Made by a program: the position numbers and the translations under genes
Notes under the pieces: generated by a model
The model's input: the letters and a program-made list of their open reading frames with translations, nothing else
Told to the model about the DNA's origin: nothing
The model's database searches: none
Part shown: in pieces, positions 59,929 through 64,000 of the stretch
Position numbering within the stretch: position 1 is the stretch's first letter
Layout of the letters: the number at the start of each line of letters is the position of its first letter
Assembly (NCBI GenBank): GCA_037903475.1
Contig: JBAJFG010000597.1
Coordinates: 806,001-870,000 of the forward strand
Source: Ancylostoma caninum
Taxonomy: Eukaryota; Nematoda; Chromadorea; Rhabditida; Ancylostomatidae
DNA length: 64,000 nucleotides
Reading direction: 5' to 3'

Positions 59929-62900
59929 ATGGAGGACAATACGAACGCATCTCGCTGTGATTACAGTACTTGCCTTTTGGATGGACCCGACGTTTACGAT
60001 GTCTGCTTTGTTACCGTTGCTGCTGTTCTCTTCTCACTGTACCACGTTCTCATATCTACTGCTACGAACACAGTAAGTAGATCCTTCCCTCATTTTATTC
60101 TTTTTAGTCGTCAATTGTTAATTTTTTTACCTGAATCTCTCTTGAGGCATCGAATTTAGAATTTAAAAAAACTTTTCGTAAAAGGCGACCACGTCTGGTG
60201 TATTATGCACTAGACGGTATGCCCGGCTTCGCTCGGGTGTTCTACTATCCCGGCTATTTCATGCTGATCAGAAAATCTGCTACTACCGATAAATCCATTG
60301 AAAATGCTCATCATTTTATTGATTAGCACGCTGACGGACCCGAATGACCCTCATACCGACACATTGGCGAAAAATGAAATAGTGAGTTATTTGGATAATA
60401 ACTTTATGGAAGAAGCATGCCATATTTGCGATCGGCATCTTTGAGAACCTCAGTAAATGTGCTCTTACTCCTTCCTCAGAAGTAGCGGAAAAAGCCAAAA
60501 ACTTGGTTAAAAATCCGATAAAACCAAAAACTCGATGTTCCATGCATAGTGGTTGTCATATTTGCGATCAGCGCATAATTCCAGTAGACATGTCCTCACT
60601 GAACCCCAAGTAGAAGCTGTCAAAATTCGATAAAATCAGTAAATCGATATTGTCATTCAAAACGGTTGTTATATTTGTGTTCAGCACATTCGGAAACCCC
60701 AGTGGGCATGTCCTCACCGATCCCCGAGCGAAAGTTGTGAAAAATCGATAAAATCAATAAATCGATACCGTCATTGAAAGCGGTTGTCATGTTCGTGTTC
60801 AGCACATTCGAAAACGCCAGTGGGCATGTCCTCACCGATCCCCGAGCGAAAGTTGTAAAAAATCGATAAAATCAATAAATCGATACTGCCATGCAAAACG
60901 GCTGTCATAATCGTGTTCAGCATATTAAAGAACCCTAGTAGACATATCCTCGTCGACCCCTGGACAAAAATAGTGGAAAATCGATAAAATCGATGTAATC
61001 GATAAACCAATCGATAATCCCAAGTGCAAAGTAGCCTATAACCTCCGCCGGCAGCCGTTGGTTATGTATGCAAAATTTGGTCCGGATCGATTCATCCTCC
61101 GCGATTTCTATAAGGAACATACACACAAACACACACACACACAAACTTTCACTTTTATATATACAGATGGATACTGAGCGTCGATGGAGCCGACGAATTT
61201 GTAAACTTGAGGGCCGCAATGCCATTAGACCTGAATCCACGCATAATCTCCTCTATATATCCCTTAGTAACTGAGCTGGGGTGCAGACTTCTGTAGCTGC
61301 ACTTCTACATGATGCGATCGATTTGTGTCCCGAAAACGATTTCTTGCTTTTGTTTGAATTTCTGAAAAATGGTGTACACCACTGGAATAAGCGCGCGGAG
61401 TAGCTTTAGGAGATGCAAATATCTCAAGAACGAAAAGAGATACTATCCTATCTTCAAACCAAGGGTGGCATACACCAAACGATCAATCGGCACAGTTGCG
61501 ATTCATTTCCGAGCACGAATAGTACGAGGAAAACAACAGGATCGTACTTTGAACATTCCTAACGACACTACTAGGAAGTTGTTCCGAAAAGAGTTTATGA
61601 CAGGTCGTGTCTGACAGAACAATGGATCATTTGTTCGTATGGCAAAAGTGGAGGTTGTATCGAACAGAAATTGCCTACCAAACTGTATGCCATCTGGGCT
61701 CGGGAGACATACATGTATGTGAAGACCACAATGGAAGCGAATACTGGATAACGCTTTTGGCACACGAACAGAATTCTCGGCAGGGGAAACGCTTGAAGCG
61801 TTCTGGCTTTGAAATCGAATGAATAACAGAAATATGCATAGCCATCGTTTAGGACATACTGCGAAATTGTCTGTCTGCGGCCGGGGTGACTCATCACGGG
61901 GGTGTCTGCCTGTTGCCGGGCGATTGCACTGCGAAAGTGTCTGCCTATGGCCGGGTGACTCATTGCACTGGGGACTCGGGGGAATGCCGCTTTCGACGTT
62001 GTCGAATAGAACACCTGGAGAAGAAAGTGCAAGTTCGGAGGGCGACAGGTGGAAGAGTGGGGAAGGTTTCATATATCCAATGCGTGAAGTATTTCACAAC
62101 TCATTGAAAGTAAGAATAGAGGGTAGTAGTGTTTTTGCTTCTCTGTTTTTGCTTCTCTGACGTTGCTACTTGAACTGAAAACAGTTTTAGTGTGCAGGTG
62201 CGTGGGATCGAAGAACAAAGATTCGTGCATATCTTCTCTACTCGAACTTCTTCTTGGAAGGGAGAGAGAGAGGTGTTTGATAATTAGAGCCCAGATTCGA
62301 GAAGATTCATCCACCTTCAGGTCTCTGGAAACAACGTATTGTAAAAACGTAGGAACGTGAACTGACTAAGCTTTTTCCTACAATAATCTATATGGCAGAA
62401 AGAACTAAAGAGATAAGTCATACGAGGATGTCCTTATGATAGTAATGGTAAAAGTTCAAGATAACGTAACTCAGAGTTCCCTAGAAGGTATTATTTCGTG
62501 ATGATGCATAGTGAATTCAAAGTACATTCTTTCAACCGGAACTTCCCAGCTTGAAAGAAATTTGGGTTAGCAATCCGTTCATGGCAAATCGCATTCACTT
62601 TCGGTGGTTTGCTATTTATGATGTCAAATCGTGTTCTCCATATATTTTGCATCACAATACCATTTTATGGGTTTCGGCAGCCATCCATAGGAAACTTATT
62701 CAGATTGTGTCGTTTATGAAGAACAAGCATTCCAATCCAGAAGTGCTCCGATTGGGAAGTGAAGTGCGAAGGCTCAGAAGTGAACTAGCACTCATATCGC
62801 CAACATCCGAGTTTTCTTCGTACTTCAAAACAGAACGTATTCTCAACAAAACGTTAGAACAATACGATGCGGCAGGTATGAGATGAATTTGTGGAGTGTT

Positions 62901-63389
62901 GCTGTCATCTTTTTACTATCTTATGGGCTAGTCTACGGTACAAGAGCAGTGTATGTACATAGGTATCTTCTTTTCATTGTCATGAATAAAAAAAATGTAA
63001 GAAACTTTCGACAAACTAGTTTTCTCAGTGGGGCTTTCGGCATGAACACTAGGGACACTAGGAACAATGTTGCTCCCATTTTCGGACAGCAGAGGTGCTT
63101 TTTGGAATTCTGTAGCCACATATCTACTCTAATTTTTCTCACATTTACTCTTAATTTTTCTCATATTTCTCGTAGGATTTCTCATATTTACTGTGCTTTC
63201 TATTAACACTTTTAACTGAATTTAGCTAGTTTTCGTATTTTTCCAAGGGGAAGATTTGCAATGACGGAACATTTTTCAGTAGCTAAGGAGAAGATGTTGC
63301 AACCGTCACAAGTTAAAGTCGAGATGGGAGTCAAAATTGTAGCACAGGCAATAGGTCTTTATCTGCTTCATGCAGTCTCCGGAATTCAT
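59929..63389 (+). CDS. GET1: GET1/WRB homologue, ER tail-anchored protein receptor (5' part)
   Basis: Exons: 59929-60072 (48 codons, phase 0), 62704-62875, 63280-63389; donors GTAAGT, GTATGA, GTAAGT; acceptors TTATTCAG and TTTTTCAG. The 142 residues read: short N-terminus with an NAS sequon (6-8), membrane segment about 22-43 (VCFVTVAAVLFSLYHVLI), then SFMKNK, a charged helix LGSEVRRLRSELALISP and EFSSYFKTERILNKTLEQYD, and a second membrane segment from about 124 (VKIVAQAIGLYLLHAVSG). In WRB/GET1 the order is TM1, cytosolic coiled coil with an ...EFARYAKLERKINK... block, TM2, TM3; that coiled coil receives the TRC40/GET3 ATPase with its tail-anchored cargo. Human WRB has 174 residues, so about 30-60 residues (TM3) should lie past 64000. 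Intron 1 is 2.6 kb and contains a Helitron. Family assignment is by motif alignment from memory. Confidence 0.8.
60210..61167 (-). mobile_element. Non-autonomous Helitron, copy 3 (best preserved)
   Basis: On the minus strand it starts TCTGTATATATAAAAGTGAA at 61167 after a host A and ends with the hairpin ACCCGAGCGAAGCCGGGC, ATACCGT and CTAG at 60213-60210 before a host T. Insertion between A and T, the 5' TC, the hairpin and the CTAG all fit Helitrons. A subterminal (GT)n-like stretch and a GGTTATAGGCTACTTTG block follow the 5' end, then the 118-bp array. No coding capacity. It lies in intron 1 of the GET1/WRB gene, antisense to it. Confidence 0.85.
60610..61000 (-). repeat. 118-bp tandem array inside Helitron copy 3
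   Basis: The anchor TCGATAAAATC recurs at 60627, 60745, 60863 and 60981, exactly 118 bp apart. Units at 60745 and 60863 are the most alike. Each unit carries the AT-rich TCGATAAAATCAATAAATCG box, a GTTGTCATGTTCGTGTTCAG box and a GGGCATGTCCTCACCGATCC box. Confidence 0.95.
61860..61975. repeat. Short GC-rich tandem repeat in the GET1/WRB intron
   Basis: Three imperfect units of TGTCTGCCTGTGGCCGGGTG type lie in a row. The 189-codon minus-strand frame at 61503-62072 overlapping it is not supported as coding. Confidence 0.6.
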
Positions 63390-64000
63390 GTAAGTTCATT
63401 GAAGCTATAGTTTTAACCAAACATTTTTTTAGTTGTTAGAAATCTTTCTGTTCCTATATCCAAGATCTCCTGTCAGTTCCTTCACTGTTTTTTTTATTAC
63501 AGTTTCTTCTTTTATTACAATTTTCATGTGTAAGCTGTTAATACGTTCATTATGAGATGGCTTAATTCTAATGTGATGTGGAATGCATTGACGCTTATAC
63601 TTGATAGGCTTGCTAGCTGTGTAAGCAAATGAATCAGTCCATTAGAGATGTATGAAGCTGAATTGTTTTCGCTTAAAACTACGCAGCAGATGTGATACCA
63701 CTATGTACCCTACTAAGATGAAAATATCTATCAACAAGCTGCTCTTTCAGTTCATTTTCAATGATTTTTTATCGTAATTACCTATTCCAAGTTATTGTTG
63801 GATGCAGACAATTCAATAATAGCAATCATATTTGCGCGCGCTTCCTCATCGCTTTTGTCAGGTGTCGCTTTCCTTATAAATTCAACTGATTAAGTATACA
63901 AGCTGTTGGGGACATTCCTTAAAAATTGGTGGGCCACTAGCTTTATCACGTTTCTCGCGGTTGCTATAGGGAGAACTAAAAAAATAATTTTGGCGTAGCC
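63390..64000 (+). other. Intron 3 of the GET1/WRB gene, running off the window
   Basis: GTAAGT at 63390 opens an intron; no acceptor followed by a hydrophobic TM3-like exon was found before 64000. Confidence 0.6.

Noticed and set aside
60610..61000. Regular repeats as a possible CRISPR array
   Set aside because: The 118-bp units are contiguous without spacers, in a eukaryotic Helitron.
61503..62072. 189-codon minus-strand open frame
   Set aside because: It lies in an intron of the GET1/WRB gene, overlaps a GC-rich tandem repeat and another open frame, and shows no domain.

Overview
The window looks like nuclear DNA of a nematode, most likely a strongylid (hookworm-type) worm. The reasons are short phase-0 introns of 45-70 nt with TTTTCAG/TTTCCAG acceptors, an ATG placed directly behind a T-rich acceptor (a trans-splice site), very low gene density, and RTE, CR1 and Penelope-like retroelements of nematode type. 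No operons, bacterial genes, CRISPR arrays or rRNA are present.

Only two host genes could be assembled, both in the last 15 kb and arranged head to head. (1) On the minus strand, exons between 58403 and 49958 give a 422-436 aa protein with three C2H2 zinc fingers. Its first intron is 6.9 kb and full of transposons, and the second finger is completed only when exons 1 and 2 are spliced. (2) On the plus strand, 59929 to 63389 and beyond the window end, lies the 5' part of a GET1/WRB homologue, the ER receptor for tail-anchored protein insertion. About 1.5 kb separates their starts, and a MITE nested in another MITE sits in that gap.

The rest is mostly transposon debris. Layout: 1-4.9 kb, nothing recognised; 4.9-6.7 kb, non-autonomous Helitron with an internal tandem array of about 118 bp; 11.2-11.8 kb, second Helitron copy; 11.9-14.7 kb, RTE retrotransposon with its 5' half inverted (twin-priming structure); 19.1-19.7 kb, TTAA-type MITE; 20.2-21.4 kb, mariner-like foldback; 24.5-27.2 kb, composite inverted-repeat element with nested parts; 27.7-28.1 kb, hAT MITE with an 8-bp target duplication; 29.4-33.5 kb, nearly full-length CR1-like LINE; 34.1-35.1 kb, 3' end of a Penelope-like element (PLE); 36.4-36.7 kb, tRNA-derived SINE with an 11-bp target duplication; 42.9, 44.9 and 49.6 kb, further MITEs; 51.4-58.1 kb, the large zinc-finger-gene intron, holding a foldback and a 5.2-kb hAT-bounded element that contains a second PLE, itself interrupted by a TTAA MITE; 60.2-61.2 kb, third Helitron copy inside intron 1 of the GET1/WRB gene.

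The most interesting points are the zinc finger rebuilt across a transposon-filled intron, a 42-bp duplication that doubles its 3' splice site in frame, the Helitron family with an internal minisatellite, hammerhead-core-like motifs at both PLE 3' ends, and several datable nested insertions. All family names come from motif reading only; no database search was run.
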